Below, in pieces: positions 1 to 7,853 of a DNA stretch of 64,000 nt. Both the position numbers and the translations under genes were made by a program. Origin of the DNA: Bacilli bacterium (GTDB lineage: Bacteria > Bacillota_I > Bacilli_A > RF39 > UBA660); the NCBI GenBank assembly GCA_017511605.1, contig JAFWJL010000008.1:186001-250000 (forward strand), given 5' to 3'. The notes under the pieces are model-generated. The model was given only the letters and a program-made list of their open reading frames with translations. It was not told the DNA's origin and did not search any database. Every line of letters starts with the position of its first letter. Positions within the stretch are counted from its first letter, which is position 1.

Positions 1-584
1 TCTAGAGAATATACTTCTTCATTATTTTTAGATAAGTATTCTTCTAATTCTTTATTTTTTTTAGGATCTATATTATAGTGAGGGCAAAAATTAATATTTA
101 TGAAGTTTAATCCTTTAATAAACTTATATTTATCAGATTCTCCTCTTGCAATTAATGAATCACTAAATCCTTTATTAGATAAAAGAATAGCTCCTGCAGA
201 CATACCAGCAATTACTGTACCTTTATTGTATGCTTCTAGAAGTAATTCTTCTAAATTGTATTCTTTTACATGATCTAATAGTTTTATTGTGTCTCCTCCA
301 CAAATATATATGATATCGGCATCATTTATTTTTTGTTTTACTATATCAGGATTATTTACTAGATTAGATTTTTTTAAATATACTGGAGTACATCCTAATT
401 CTTTATATATTTTTTTCATAGTATCATAATATGAATCAGCATGGCTTGAAGCTAATCCTATAAATAAAAAGTTAGGATTTTCTTTTTCTGTTAGTTTTAC
501 TATTTCTTCATCAATTTCTTTTGTTGAATAAGTGGTTTCTCCGCGACCTGTGTCTCCTCCACCTATAAGTACTAGTTTTTTCAT
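1..584 (-). CDS. Peptidase S51 (dipeptidase E-like), 3' end outside the window
   Basis: The minus strand from the ATG at 582-584 is open to the window edge (about 194 codons). It begins MKKLVLIGGGDTGRGETT and contains the S51 nucleophile motif GMSAGA (Ser about residue 129) and a downstream CPHY histidine. S51 enzymes are cytoplasmic serine peptidases (aspartyl dipeptidase, cyanophycinase relatives) using a Ser-His-Asp/Glu triad. The start overlaps the upstream nucleotidase stop by 4 nt (ATGA), and an AGGAGGT site precedes it, so the two are translationally coupled. The C-terminus is missing, so dipeptidase versus other S51 subfamily cannot be decided. Confidence 0.85.
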   Translation of the reverse strand, partial: MKKLVLIGGGDTGRGETTYSTKEIDEEIVKLTEKENPNFLFIGLASSHADSYYDTMKKIYKELGCTPVYLKKSNLVNNPDIVKQKINDADIIYICGGDTIKLLDHVKEYNLEELLLEAYNKGTVIAGMSAGAILLSNKGFSDSLIARGESDKYKFIKGLNFININFCPHYNIDPKKNKELEEYLSKNNEEVYSL

Positions 585-1123
585 AATAATACCTCCTCTA
601 TTTCTTTCCAGTTGTTTACTCTTATGATTTCATTAGAATATTCTTTTCCTTTATTATGCCAACTATTAAATAATATTTTAATGTCTCCATTTTCTAAATT
701 TTCTATTTTATCATCTAATTTAATATCAAATTTTAGTAAATTTTTATTAGTAGTAAATATATATTTAGAAGGATCTATAAAAGGTAATTTTTCTTTTAAA
801 TAATAATATTTATATCCTAAATTTTTACCACTAATATCTATATCATCTCTCCATAAATATGAAGTTACTATATAAACATCATATTTTTTATTTAATTTTT
901 CTAATACTTCATAACAATCTTTAAATAATAGTGCATCTTTATATAAATCTTTATCTTCTACATATTTCCAAAACTCTTCTTTTTTAGATTCAACTAAATC
1001 TTGAACGTAATAATAATTAGTTATTTTATTCATATCTATTTTTATATTCATAAATTCTTCTATATATTTATTAAAGTTTCCGGTAGTAATAACATCATCC
1101 ATATCAATCATTAACGTTTTCAT
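581..1123 (-). CDS. NT5C-like 5'(3')-deoxyribonucleotidase, HAD superfamily
   Basis: A 180-residue protein opening MKTLMIDMDDVI, the DxDD motif of HAD phosphatases; the first Asp is the usual nucleophile. Size, the early cap region and the C-terminal segment (LFNSWHNK, then a W-containing tail) fit the NT5C/YqfW-type 5'-nucleotidase family, which dephosphorylates (deoxy)nucleoside monophosphates. It overlaps the DUF2974 hydrolase upstream by 20 nt and the S51 gene downstream by 4 nt, so the three form one transcript. Substrate is not shown by the sequence. The TGA stop at 581-583 supports the standard bacterial code. Confidence 0.8.
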   Translation of the reverse strand: MKTLMIDMDDVITTGNFNKYIEEFMNIKIDMNKITNYYYVQDLVESKKEEFWKYVEDKDLYKDALLFKDCYEVLEKLNKKYDVYIVTSYLWRDDIDISGKNLGYKYYYLKEKLPFIDPSKYIFTTNKNLLKFDIKLDDKIENLENGDIKILFNSWHNKGKEYSNEIIRVNNWKEIEEVLL

Positions 1124-2246
1124 AAATACCTTCTTTTGATTTATTATTTTTGCCTTTAAATATATTATTTAAAAATTCCTTAACTTCTTCTTTTTTTGTA
1201 TATTTAAAACTATCTATTACTATATTAATTAATTCTTTTAATACCTTTTTGCTTTCTTCGTCCATATCTTGAGATTCTCTAATTAATCTAAATATCTTGG
1301 CATTTTTATTTACTAAATCTAATGCGTTTATTACATCTGCTTTTCTTAAAATAATATCTAAATTACTAACAAAATTAAATTTATCTTGGTCATTATATTT
1401 AATTAACCAGTCTTTTAATCTTTTATTTAATTGTTTAGACATTGGGTTTAATTCTGTATCTATAAAATGATCGTCTTCTACTACCCAATAATTAGCTGCG
1501 TGTGATAGTAGACCATTACTTGTAGTTTTAATTATTTTATCATGATCATGATTTAGAAATAAGCCTATATATGATGATTGAGGTAATATATGTACATATT
1601 TATCGTCTATGTCTTTGTATCTCCATGAATTAAATTGTTTGTCTAATAATCCTGGTCCATCAGCATTAACAATGTATTTTATTTTACTTCTGACAATAAA
1701 ATTAGCATACATACCAGCTACTAGAGCTAGATTACCACCTTTGGAGTGGCCTCCTATAATTAATTCTTTATTGTTGAATGTATAATGTTTATTTAGATAA
1801 TTAATTGCTTTTTTATGGGAAATTGTTGGAAACTCACAACTTAGCATAAAGTCTTCTATCCAACCGCTTAATAATTTATTTGTTCCTTCAAATACAACGT
1901 ACACTTTGTTTTTTTGATATTCTATTGAGAACACTCCAAATTGAATATCAAAATTACCTATATAATCATAGTTATATACTATGCAATCTTTATATCGTTT
2001 TGTATCTTTCATATCATAGAATAATTTATGTGCTACTCTAGTGGCAATAATATTCTTATCTTTGCCTTTATGAAGACTCATATGTTCTTCTGCTATTTCT
2101 TGGATGGTTTTTTTACTTGATTTGGTCATAATACCTTCTAAATCAGCATATCCCATAGCGGAAAAAATTAATGAATCTACTTCATTAAACTCTTTTTCTT
2201 CAAATGAATAATCACCATATTTTTTAATATAATCATATATAGTCAT
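1104..2246 (-). CDS. DUF2974 (Mbeg1-like) alpha/beta hydrolase
   Basis: This 380-residue protein has the lipase-type nucleophile elbow GHSKGGNLA near residue 165 and the N-terminal NEVDSLIFSAMGYADLEG segment typical of DUF2974/Mbeg1-like proteins. The family has an alpha/beta hydrolase fold and is presumed to be an esterase or lipase; no substrate is established. There is no signal peptide or membrane segment, so it is probably cytoplasmic. The start is fixed by AGGTGATAATATG, with a TATAAT box only 6 nt before the Shine-Dalgarno site. First gene of a three-gene operon with the nucleotidase and S51 peptidase. Confidence 0.82.
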   Translation of the reverse strand: MTIYDYIKKYGDYSFEEKEFNEVDSLIFSAMGYADLEGIMTKSSKKTIQEIAEEHMSLHKGKDKNIIATRVAHKLFYDMKDTKRYKDCIVYNYDYIGNFDIQFGVFSIEYQKNKVYVVFEGTNKLLSGWIEDFMLSCEFPTISHKKAINYLNKHYTFNNKELIIGGHSKGGNLALVAGMYANFIVRSKIKYIVNADGPGLLDKQFNSWRYKDIDDKYVHILPQSSYIGLFLNHDHDKIIKTTSNGLLSHAANYWVVEDDHFIDTELNPMSKQLNKRLKDWLIKYNDQDKFNFVSNLDIILRKADVINALDLVNKNAKIFRLIRESQDMDEESKKVLKELINIVIDSFKYTKKEEVKEFLNNIFKGKNNKSKEGIYENVND

Positions 2247-2250
2247 ATTA

Positions 2251-2268
2251 TCACCTAGGAATATTATA
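2251..2268 (-). promoter_or_regulatory. -10 box fused to Shine-Dalgarno of the DUF2974 operon
   Basis: On the minus strand TATAAT (2263-2268) is followed after 6 nt by AGGTGA (2251-2256) and the ATG at 2244-2246. The predicted transcription start would fall at or next to the ribosome site, giving almost no leader. Confidence 0.55.
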
Positions 2269-2279
2269 TCACAACAAAT

Positions 2280-2304
2280 AAAAAAGAGTTCATTGAACTC
2301 TATT
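2280..2304 (-). terminator. Rho-independent terminator after trxB
   Basis: AGAGTTC / GAACTCT stem with a 3-nt loop, followed on the minus strand by six Ts. It overlaps the trxB stop. Confidence 0.8.
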
Positions 2305-3181
2305 TATTTATGTATTTTATGGCTTCTGTTGCGGCTATTGCGCCATCATTAGTAGCAGTTACTAATTGGCGTAATGATTTATTTCTAATATCTCCAGCTA
2401 CAAATACATTTTCTATATTTGTGTGACATAATTCATCTGATTTAATATAACCTTCTTCAGTTTTTTCTATATCTATAAAGTCTATTGTGGGTATCTTTCC
2501 TATAGCTATAAATAAACCATCTATATTTAATTTTTTATTATTATTTATTTCGATATTTTCTAAATGATTATTACCATCTATTTTTGTAACTACTGAGTCA
2601 TATAGTACTTCAATATTATCTCTTTCTAGTATTTTATTTACTGTAATGCTGTCGGCTCTAAAACTATTTCTTCTATGTATTAAATAAACTTTATTACAAA
2701 TATCTGATAGATATAAGGCATCCTCTAAAGCTGTATTTCCACCGCCAACTACAGCGACATCTTTTCCTTTGAAGAATGCTCCGTCACATGTAGCACAATA
2801 GCTTATGCCTTTTCCTATTAATTCATCTTCATTTGGAAGAAGTAATTTACGATTATTTAATCCTGTAGCTATTATTATAGTTTTTGTGTTATATTTAGAT
2901 TTATTTGTTTCTACTTCATTATTATTAATTTTTAATACTTTTTCAAACTTTACTTCTACTCCTAAATTTATTACTTGATTATATAATTTTGTAGCAAAAT
3001 CAAACCCTGAGATATTTTCTTCTACTGGGTAATTTTCTATATTAGGAGTATTAATGATTGCCCCACCATAGCTTAACGCTTCTAATACTAATACTTTTTT
3101 ATTAGCACGGGCTCCATATATAGCTGCGGTTAATCCTGCAGGCCCTGCGCCTATTATTATAATATCATACATTTTATTCAC
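2300..3181 (-). CDS. trxB: Thioredoxin reductase
   Basis: A 293-residue flavoprotein with an N-terminal FAD-binding GAGPAG motif (about residue 11), the redox-active CATC pair within YCATCDGAFF (about residue 130), the NADPH-binding GGGNTALED, and the C-terminal FAD motif VFVAGD. It transfers electrons from NADPH through FAD to thioredoxin in the cytoplasm. Length is slightly below the usual 310-320. The start overlaps the end of trxA by 8 nt, so reductase and substrate are translated together. Glutathione- or ferredoxin-type variants are unlikely given the intact NADPH motif. Confidence 0.95.
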   Translation of the reverse strand: MNKMYDIIIIGAGPAGLTAAIYGARANKKVLVLEALSYGGAIINTPNIENYPVEENISGFDFATKLYNQVINLGVEVKFEKVLKINNNEVETNKSKYNTKTIIIATGLNNRKLLLPNEDELIGKGISYCATCDGAFFKGKDVAVVGGGNTALEDALYLSDICNKVYLIHRRNSFRADSITVNKILERDNIEVLYDSVVTKIDGNNHLENIEINNNKKLNIDGLFIAIGKIPTIDFIDIEKTEEGYIKSDELCHTNIENVFVAGDIRNKSLRQLVTATNDGAIAATEAIKYINK

Positions 3182-3485
3182 CTATTAAATCATCTAATTC
3201 AGTTCTAGATATTAAACCAACACTTCTATTTATTTCTTGTCCATCTTTTATAACAACTAGACATGGAATTGAAAATACATTATATTGTTTTGCTAAATCA
3301 CTATTATTATCTACATTTACTGAAACTACTTTTATATTTTCATTTTCTTCTGCTAATTTATCTAATACAGGGGCAAGCATTTTGCATGGACCACACCATT
3401 CTGCATTAAAATCAACTAATACTTTTGTTTTTGAATTTATTACTTCTTCGTTAAAATTATCTTCATTTATTTCTAATACTTTCAT
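3174..3485 (-). CDS. trxA: Thioredoxin
   Basis: A 103-residue single-domain protein with the canonical active site WCGPC (Cys31 and Cys34) and the cis-proline segment FSIPCLV. It is the cytoplasmic dithiol reductant for ribonucleotide reductase and other enzymes. It lies upstream of and overlaps trxB. Cys in the SIPC segment next to the cis-Pro is a small deviation from the common SIPT. Preceded by AGAGAGTG ribosome-binding sequence. Confidence 0.95.
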   Translation of the reverse strand: MKVLEINEDNFNEEVINSKTKVLVDFNAEWCGPCKMLAPVLDKLAEENENIKVVSVNVDNNSDLAKQYNVFSIPCLVVIKDGQEINRSVGLISRTELDDLIGE

Positions 3486-3538
3486 AATAACACTCTCTTT
3501 CTATTTATATAATAACCTATATTTTAATATTTTAAAAG

Positions 3539-3568
3539 CAAAAAACTACTAATTCTTAGTAGTTTTTA
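3539..3568 (-). terminator. Terminator overlapping the end of the 102-residue gene
   Basis: AAACTACTAA / TTAGTAGTTT stem with T-run on the minus strand; it contains the last codons of the gene ending at 3549 and insulates trxA from it. Confidence 0.75.
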
Positions 3569-3857
3569 TAAATACTTTATTATCTTCTTGTATGTTGTTT
3601 AATTTATTTACTGCATCTTGTGGAGTTAAACCTTGACTGATTAGATAATTATATTTTGGTCTTACTCTCATATATTCACTGAATGGATCTATGTTTGTTT
3701 CTTGTCTATATATTACATTCTGCATGGTATCTCTATTTTTATCTAAATTTATTAAAATATCACATTCTAAACAAACATATTGTGCCATTTTTGAGTTTGC
3801 TAAGTCAGTTAAGTAAAATAATGCGACGTGATTATTACCATTACATCTTTTTTCCAT
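3549..3857 (-). CDS. Hypothetical protein with three N-terminal cysteines
   Basis: A 102-residue protein I do not recognise. Its N-terminal half has Cys5 and a CLEC pair (about residues 29 and 32), an incomplete zinc-ribbon-like arrangement, and the rest is polar and helical. Its start lies within the last codons of the upstream transglutaminase-like gene (17-nt overlap), so both are read as one unit, and a terminator follows directly. No signal peptide or membrane helix. Confidence 0.6.
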   Translation of the reverse strand: MEKRCNGNNHVALFYLTDLANSKMAQYVCLECDILINLDKNRDTMQNVIYRQETNIDPFSEYMRVRPKYNYLISQGLTPQDAVNKLNNIQEDNKVFIKTTKN

Positions 3858-4539
3858 ATATTACCTCTTTTTCTTCTTTATATGAATTTAACTTACTATC
3901 TATTTGATTTAATTCATTAATAAGAATAGATCTATATTCTTCTCTAATAGGAATTGAATGAACCTTTATTAGATTTATAGTATCTTGAATATAAAATGAT
4001 TTTTCTACTAATTTTGCTTCATTATATTCTCTTAATCCTGTATTTCGTGACTTTTTTGGAGCTTTTTCTATAGATATTATTTCAGGATGTTGCATCATAT
4101 TATAGAGACTTTCTTCTAGTTTTAATCCCATAGAAGTATCATATACCCATGTTTTTCCGTCTTTTTCTTTTCTTCTTACATAACAATGTGTTGCATAATT
4201 ATCATCAACTTGCCCAGCCTCATAGGCTTTTATGTATTCTGGATTATACTTTAATCCATCAATTTTGGCTGTCACTATTTCACATGATTCGCTTCTAAGT
4301 GCATATGCTAGTAGTTTTGATCTTTCAAAACATTTTCCTTGGACGAAGTCATTTTCAAGTAGTAATACTACAGCTGGTATATTATTATAATATAAATTTC
4401 TTATCTTTTTAAATATTTCACTATCAAATGTCTCTATTTTTTCTAATATTTTTCCTTGAGCCATTAGGCTTCTAAAATTAATATTATATAGTTCCCATAA
4501 ATCTTCATTTGTTGGTGTATATTCATTTATAGATGTCAT
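3841..4539 (-). CDS. Hypothetical protein with transglutaminase-like Cys-His-Asp order
   Basis: A 232-residue protein. I choose the ATG at 4539 (MTSINEY) because GAGAGGGG lies just upstream; a TTG 15 nt earlier keeps the frame but has no ribosome site. Mid-protein motifs run GKCFERSKLLAYALR, then ATHCYV, then WVYDTS, which is the spacing and order of the Cys, His and Asp of the transglutaminase-like cysteine protease fold. Family assignment is inference from these motifs. No signal peptide; cytoplasmic. Transcribed with the 102-residue Cys protein. Confidence 0.65.
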   Translation of the reverse strand: MTSINEYTPTNEDLWELYNINFRSLMAQGKILEKIETFDSEIFKKIRNLYYNNIPAVVLLLENDFVQGKCFERSKLLAYALRSESCEIVTAKIDGLKYNPEYIKAYEAGQVDDNYATHCYVRRKEKDGKTWVYDTSMGLKLEESLYNMMQHPEIISIEKAPKKSRNTGLREYNEAKLVEKSFYIQDTINLIKVHSIPIREEYRSILINELNQIDSKLNSYKEEKEVIYGKKM

Positions 4540-4580
4540 ATAATCCCCTCTCAAACGTTGTATATTATATCATATTGCAA

Positions 4581-4610
4581 TAAAAAAATCAATCTTACGA
4601 CTGATTTAAT
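4581..4610 (-). terminator. Terminator of the tRNA pair
   Basis: AATCAGTC / GATTGATT stem with a GTAA loop and seven Ts on the minus strand, directly after tRNA-Leu. Confidence 0.7.
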
Positions 4611-4617
4611 TATTATA

Positions 4618-4701
4618 TGGTGCGAGTAACAGGAGTTGAACCTGCACGTCTAAGACACTAGATCCTAAGTCTAGCGCGTCTGCCAATTCCGCCATACTCG
4701 C
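4618..4701 (-). tRNA. tRNA-Leu (anticodon TAG)
   Basis: Acceptor GCGAGTA pairs with TACTCGC, followed by discriminator A and an encoded CCA. The D-arm GGCGGAATTGGCAGACGC is the class II leucine form, the anticodon stem-loop reads GACTTAGGATC with TAG, there is a short variable arm, and the T-arm is CAGGTTCAACTCCTG. Length 84 nt including CCA. It decodes CUA and, by wobble, other CUN codons. Confidence 0.95.
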
Positions 4702-4714
4702 ACATAAATAAAAA

Positions 4715-4791
4715 TGGTGGACCCTACAGGACTCGAACCTGTGACCGCCCGGTTATGAGCCGGATGCTCTAACCAACTGAGCTAAGGGTCC
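4715..4791 (-). tRNA. tRNA with CAT anticodon, probably Ile2 (lysidine)
   Basis: A 77-nt cloverleaf with acceptor GGACCCT / AGGGTCC, anticodon loop CTCATAA, T-arm ACAGGTTCGAGTCCTGT and encoded CCA. CAT is shared by initiator Met, elongator Met and Ile2. It lacks the initiator-type unpaired 1-72 end. The GGACC acceptor with a CTCATAA loop resembles Firmicute and Mollicute tRNA-Ile2, in which TilS converts C34 to lysidine to read AUA. Elongator Met is the alternative. It is 13 nt upstream of tRNA-Leu and shares its terminator. Confidence 0.9.
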
Positions 4792-4832
4792 ATTGCTATT
4801 TAATAATAACACAAAATTATTATTAGTGCAAC

Positions 4833-4862
4833 AAAAAATAAGAGTTTTTTCTCTTATTTTTG
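4833..4862 (-). terminator. Terminator overlapping the 139-residue gene's end
   Basis: AAAATAAGAG / CTCTTATTTT stem with six-T loop and T-run on the minus strand. Confidence 0.75.
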
Positions 4863-5273
4863 TAACATATTTAATAAATTAATTTTAAACATATCTTTTT
4901 CTGGATTTGTTTTAGAAATCATGACACCTTTATATGTAGATAATTCTGCTCTATGTCCTTCATCTAATATACCTTCTGGAGTTATATTAGTTAAAAGAAT
5001 GATATTCTTATCTTTGTATACAGTATAATGTAATACAATTGGTCCATGAACCTTTTTGAATAATTCGTCTGTAGGTAATAATAATTCGTAACTTACAGTA
5101 TTATTCTTATCATCCCTTTTTACTTCTTTACCTAAGAAGGTACCTTTACGTAATTCTGGATAATAATTAAATGTTAATTTTTTGTAAGCTAACATATTAT
5201 ATTTTCTTACAGATCTTTCTTTTTTTCTAAAATCATTTTCATCAAGATATTCGAATATAAAATTACTTTTCAT
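4854..5273 (-). CDS. Hypothetical cytoplasmic protein
   Basis: A 139-residue protein I do not recognise. It is basic and mixed alpha/beta, with a repeated F/Y-rich N-terminus (FIFEYLDENDF), a central LHYTVYKDKNIILLTNI beta-hairpin-like stretch and no cysteine pattern, signal peptide or membrane helix. It stands alone between the surface-protein gene and the tRNAs, with its own terminator overlapping the stop. A stand-alone cistron. Confidence 0.6.
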   Translation of the reverse strand: MKSNFIFEYLDENDFRKKERSVRKYNMLAYKKLTFNYYPELRKGTFLGKEVKRDDKNNTVSYELLLPTDELFKKVHGPIVLHYTVYKDKNIILLTNITPEGILDEGHRAELSTYKGVMISKTNPEKDMFKINLLNMLQK

Positions 5274-5377
5274 CTATATTCAACCCCCTAAATACTTGAA
5301 GACCCTCTGTACCTTCAATGTATAGATATTATACCACTTTTGCCCTGAAATGTCAAACATTTTTTCTATAAATAAAA

Positions 5378-5404
5378 AGAAAAAGGAATTAATTTCCTTT
5401 TACT
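5378..5404 (-). terminator. Terminator after the 815-residue surface protein
   Basis: AAAGGAAATTAATTCCTTTTTC on the minus strand; the stem overlaps the gene's last codons. Confidence 0.65.
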
Positions 5405-7836
5405 TTTACTAATTTACGTGTTTTTCCTTTGACAGGATTTCCGTCTGCATCATAATCTTGATATTCTTTATCATACTCAATTTCTGCTCTTCCATCAGTA
5501 ACTTCTATTGATTCGGTATGTTTAGGAGTTTGAGTTGGTGTTGGTGTAGGTGTAGCGACTGCAGTATTTGTACTCTTTTTCTTATCAAATTCTTCACCTG
5601 ATTTATTAGGATCTGGTAAATCTTTGTCTGCACCACTACCATCAGTTGTTATATTCTTAACAGAACCATCAACATTACCTTGCCCATCAGTATGCTTATC
5701 ATCAATATCAGCATTATTGATGTCTTTTTCATTTACTGGTTTGTCATTTGACTTATCGTTATCTTTGTTGTTTTCGTCTATTTGCTTATTTGCATTATCA
5801 ATATCTTCTTGTGTTTTCTTATTTTCTTCTTCTGCTTCTTTATTAATGTCTTCTGCATTTTTATTTTCTTCTTCTTGTTGACGTTGTCTTTCTTTCTCTG
5901 CTTCTTCTTCGGCTCTTTTTCTTGCTTCTTCGTTTTCTTTGTCTGTTTCATCATCTATTTTCTTTTTCTCGTCATCAGGAATTGGAGCTGTTTCAGTAGA
6001 TGTTTCTGTTCTTGTAGAAGTATTTGTTTCTGTCCAAGTTTTTGTAGTTGTAGTTGTTCTAGTACTATTATTGTTGTTAGCATTTACTGGTTCATCACCA
6101 TTATATTCTCCATTACGATGTTTCCATAATGGATCGTGATTTACTATTTGTTGGAATCTACGTAGATTTGATAATTCTCTATGAGCATCATCAATAACAT
6201 ATTCTCCTGATTTTACTAAATCAGCAATAATTGCATTTCTATATTGTTCATATAATGGATTTGTATCATCTTCGTATGAACCTAACATGATAGTTTCAAG
6301 TCTTTCAAATTTGTCATCGGCATGATTGCATAATCCTATATCATTAATGAAATCTACTTCTAAATCATTTAGTGTATAATCTACATCTAAGTTTTGGAAA
6401 ATCATTTCAGCAGCGGCAATCATTGGAGCTACAGCTAATTGATAATCTTTTAATTTAGAGTGAGATTCAGAATGAGATATTCCTTCTGTTCTTTCTTCCT
6501 CAGTAATTGGGAAGTCTTCTCTTACAGCTTTATAGAATTCATTAACTAATTTTAATTGTTCTTCACCTTCAGCATATTTTGCATTCATATACATAGTGTG
6601 GTATTTATTATAGAAATCTTTTCCTTCTTGACTATCAATTAATATAGTCATATCCACAGGATTTTCTTCACTTTCTATTACATAAGCACCCATTAATTGT
6701 AATGAAGCGTTTTTATAATCATTAGACATCTTTATTGCATTTACTTCATAACCGTTAAAATAAGTTCTTACTTGATCTATTGAATAATTATTATAGGCTT
6801 GTTGTAATGCAACTACTTCATCAAATGATAATACAGCTTTAATGTCATGACCTGATTCTATATAATTTTTTGCAAATATACCATTAAATCCAGTTAATGA
6901 TGAAGATACATTAATCATAGCACCTTTTTGAAAATCATTAGCTGTTACATTTAATAATTCTGCAAATGTATAGTCGTTATATAAATCATTACTTTGTACT
7001 GTATAAGCTGATCCAGTAGCTCCATTTTTGATAGTTTCATAAATAGGATTTACAGGTGCTACAGTAGTTGTGTTAGTAGTTGTTGTAATATTAGAGTTAG
7101 TCATTGTACCTTCTTTACTACATCTTTTTAATACATGACCTGCTCCTATAAAACCAACTGTTACTGCTAATAAACCAGCTATTGTTTTTAATGCTTTAGA
7201 AGTATCTTTGTTGCTATTTTTTATTTTTTCTTTTACAATAGTTGTTTTTTTAGTTATTTTTTCTTTTGCCTTTGTTAAAATACTTTCTTTACTTTCTTCT
7301 TGATCGGCTAATTCAGAATCTTCTAATTCACTATTGTGATTTAAAGAAAAATCTGTATATTCGCTAGCTTCATTTACTGTTTCTTCGTCAACTACTTCGT
7401 ATTCTTCTAGCTCATCTTTGGCTTGGTCTTGAGCAGTTGTAGCATCAACTACTACGATTGAGTCATTAAAGAATTTTTGATTTTCAGCTTTCTTGATGTC
7501 ATTCATATTATATTTTTCTAATTTGCTTACTTTTTCTTTAAATTGTTCAGTAAATTCGTCTGGATTTACTTTTGTTTTTTGAGGTAGAAAACTATCATAT
7601 CTTTCTTTGAATTCTTTTTCAGATAAAGTATAGAATGTATCTTTATTCATTACTTTTTTTAATTCATCTTTATTTTTAATACCTTTTTGTGTAGCTAATT
7701 CATGAATTGCGGTAATACCATCTTCTTTATTACCTTCTGCAACAGTACCATCGCTATAAAAAATACAAGATTTAGTTGTTTTTATGCCTTTATCATCAGT
7801 TGCATAATAAATTACGATATTAGTTATTTCTTTCAT
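5389..7836 (-). CDS. Large membrane-anchored surface protein with coiled-coil and Thr-rich linker
   Basis: An 815-residue protein. Residues 1-210 are acidic and lysine-rich and presumably cytoplasmic; one hydrophobic segment follows (TIAGLLAVTVGFIGAGHVL, about 217-235). The outside part starts with a Thr-rich linker (TTTTNTTTVAP), then a folded helical region (about 265-590), a second Thr-rich stretch, a charged E/K/R coiled coil (about 630-690), an N/D-rich region, and a TPTPTPTQTP linker before a short C-terminal domain. I do not recognise the family. The start has GGGGAAAG upstream. Its upstream neighbour is another single-pass surface protein, suggesting a cell-envelope pair. No LPXTG motif. 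Confidence 0.75.
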   Translation of the reverse strand: MKEITNIVIYYATDDKGIKTTKSCIFYSDGTVAEGNKEDGITAIHELATQKGIKNKDELKKVMNKDTFYTLSEKEFKERYDSFLPQKTKVNPDEFTEQFKEKVSKLEKYNMNDIKKAENQKFFNDSIVVVDATTAQDQAKDELEEYEVVDEETVNEASEYTDFSLNHNSELEDSELADQEESKESILTKAKEKITKKTTIVKEKIKNSNKDTSKALKTIAGLLAVTVGFIGAGHVLKRCSKEGTMTNSNITTTTNTTTVAPVNPIYETIKNGATGSAYTVQSNDLYNDYTFAELLNVTANDFQKGAMINVSSSLTGFNGIFAKNYIESGHDIKAVLSFDEVVALQQAYNNYSIDQVRTYFNGYEVNAIKMSNDYKNASLQLMGAYVIESEENPVDMTILIDSQEGKDFYNKYHTMYMNAKYAEGEEQLKLVNEFYKAVREDFPITEEERTEGISHSESHSKLKDYQLAVAPMIAAAEMIFQNLDVDYTLNDLEVDFINDIGLCNHADDKFERLETIMLGSYEDDTNPLYEQYRNAIIADLVKSGEYVIDDAHRELSNLRRFQQIVNHDPLWKHRNGEYNGDEPVNANNNNSTRTTTTTKTWTETNTSTRTETSTETAPIPDDEKKKIDDETDKENEEARKRAEEEAEKERQRQQEEENKNAEDINKEAEEENKKTQEDIDNANKQIDENNKDNDKSNDKPVNEKDINNADIDDKHTDGQGNVDGSVKNITTDGSGADKDLPDPNKSGEEFDKKKSTNTAVATPTPTPTQTPKHTESIEVTDGRAEIEYDKEYQDYDADGNPVKGKTRKLVKVKGN

Positions 7837-7853
7837 AGTTTACTTTCCCCTTT

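Noticed and set aside
5624..6139. Long plus-strand open frames rich in Ser, Cys and Phe
   Set aside because: They are antisense to the Glu/Lys/Asp-rich coiled coil of the 815-residue protein; composition and lack of ribosome sites show shadow frames.
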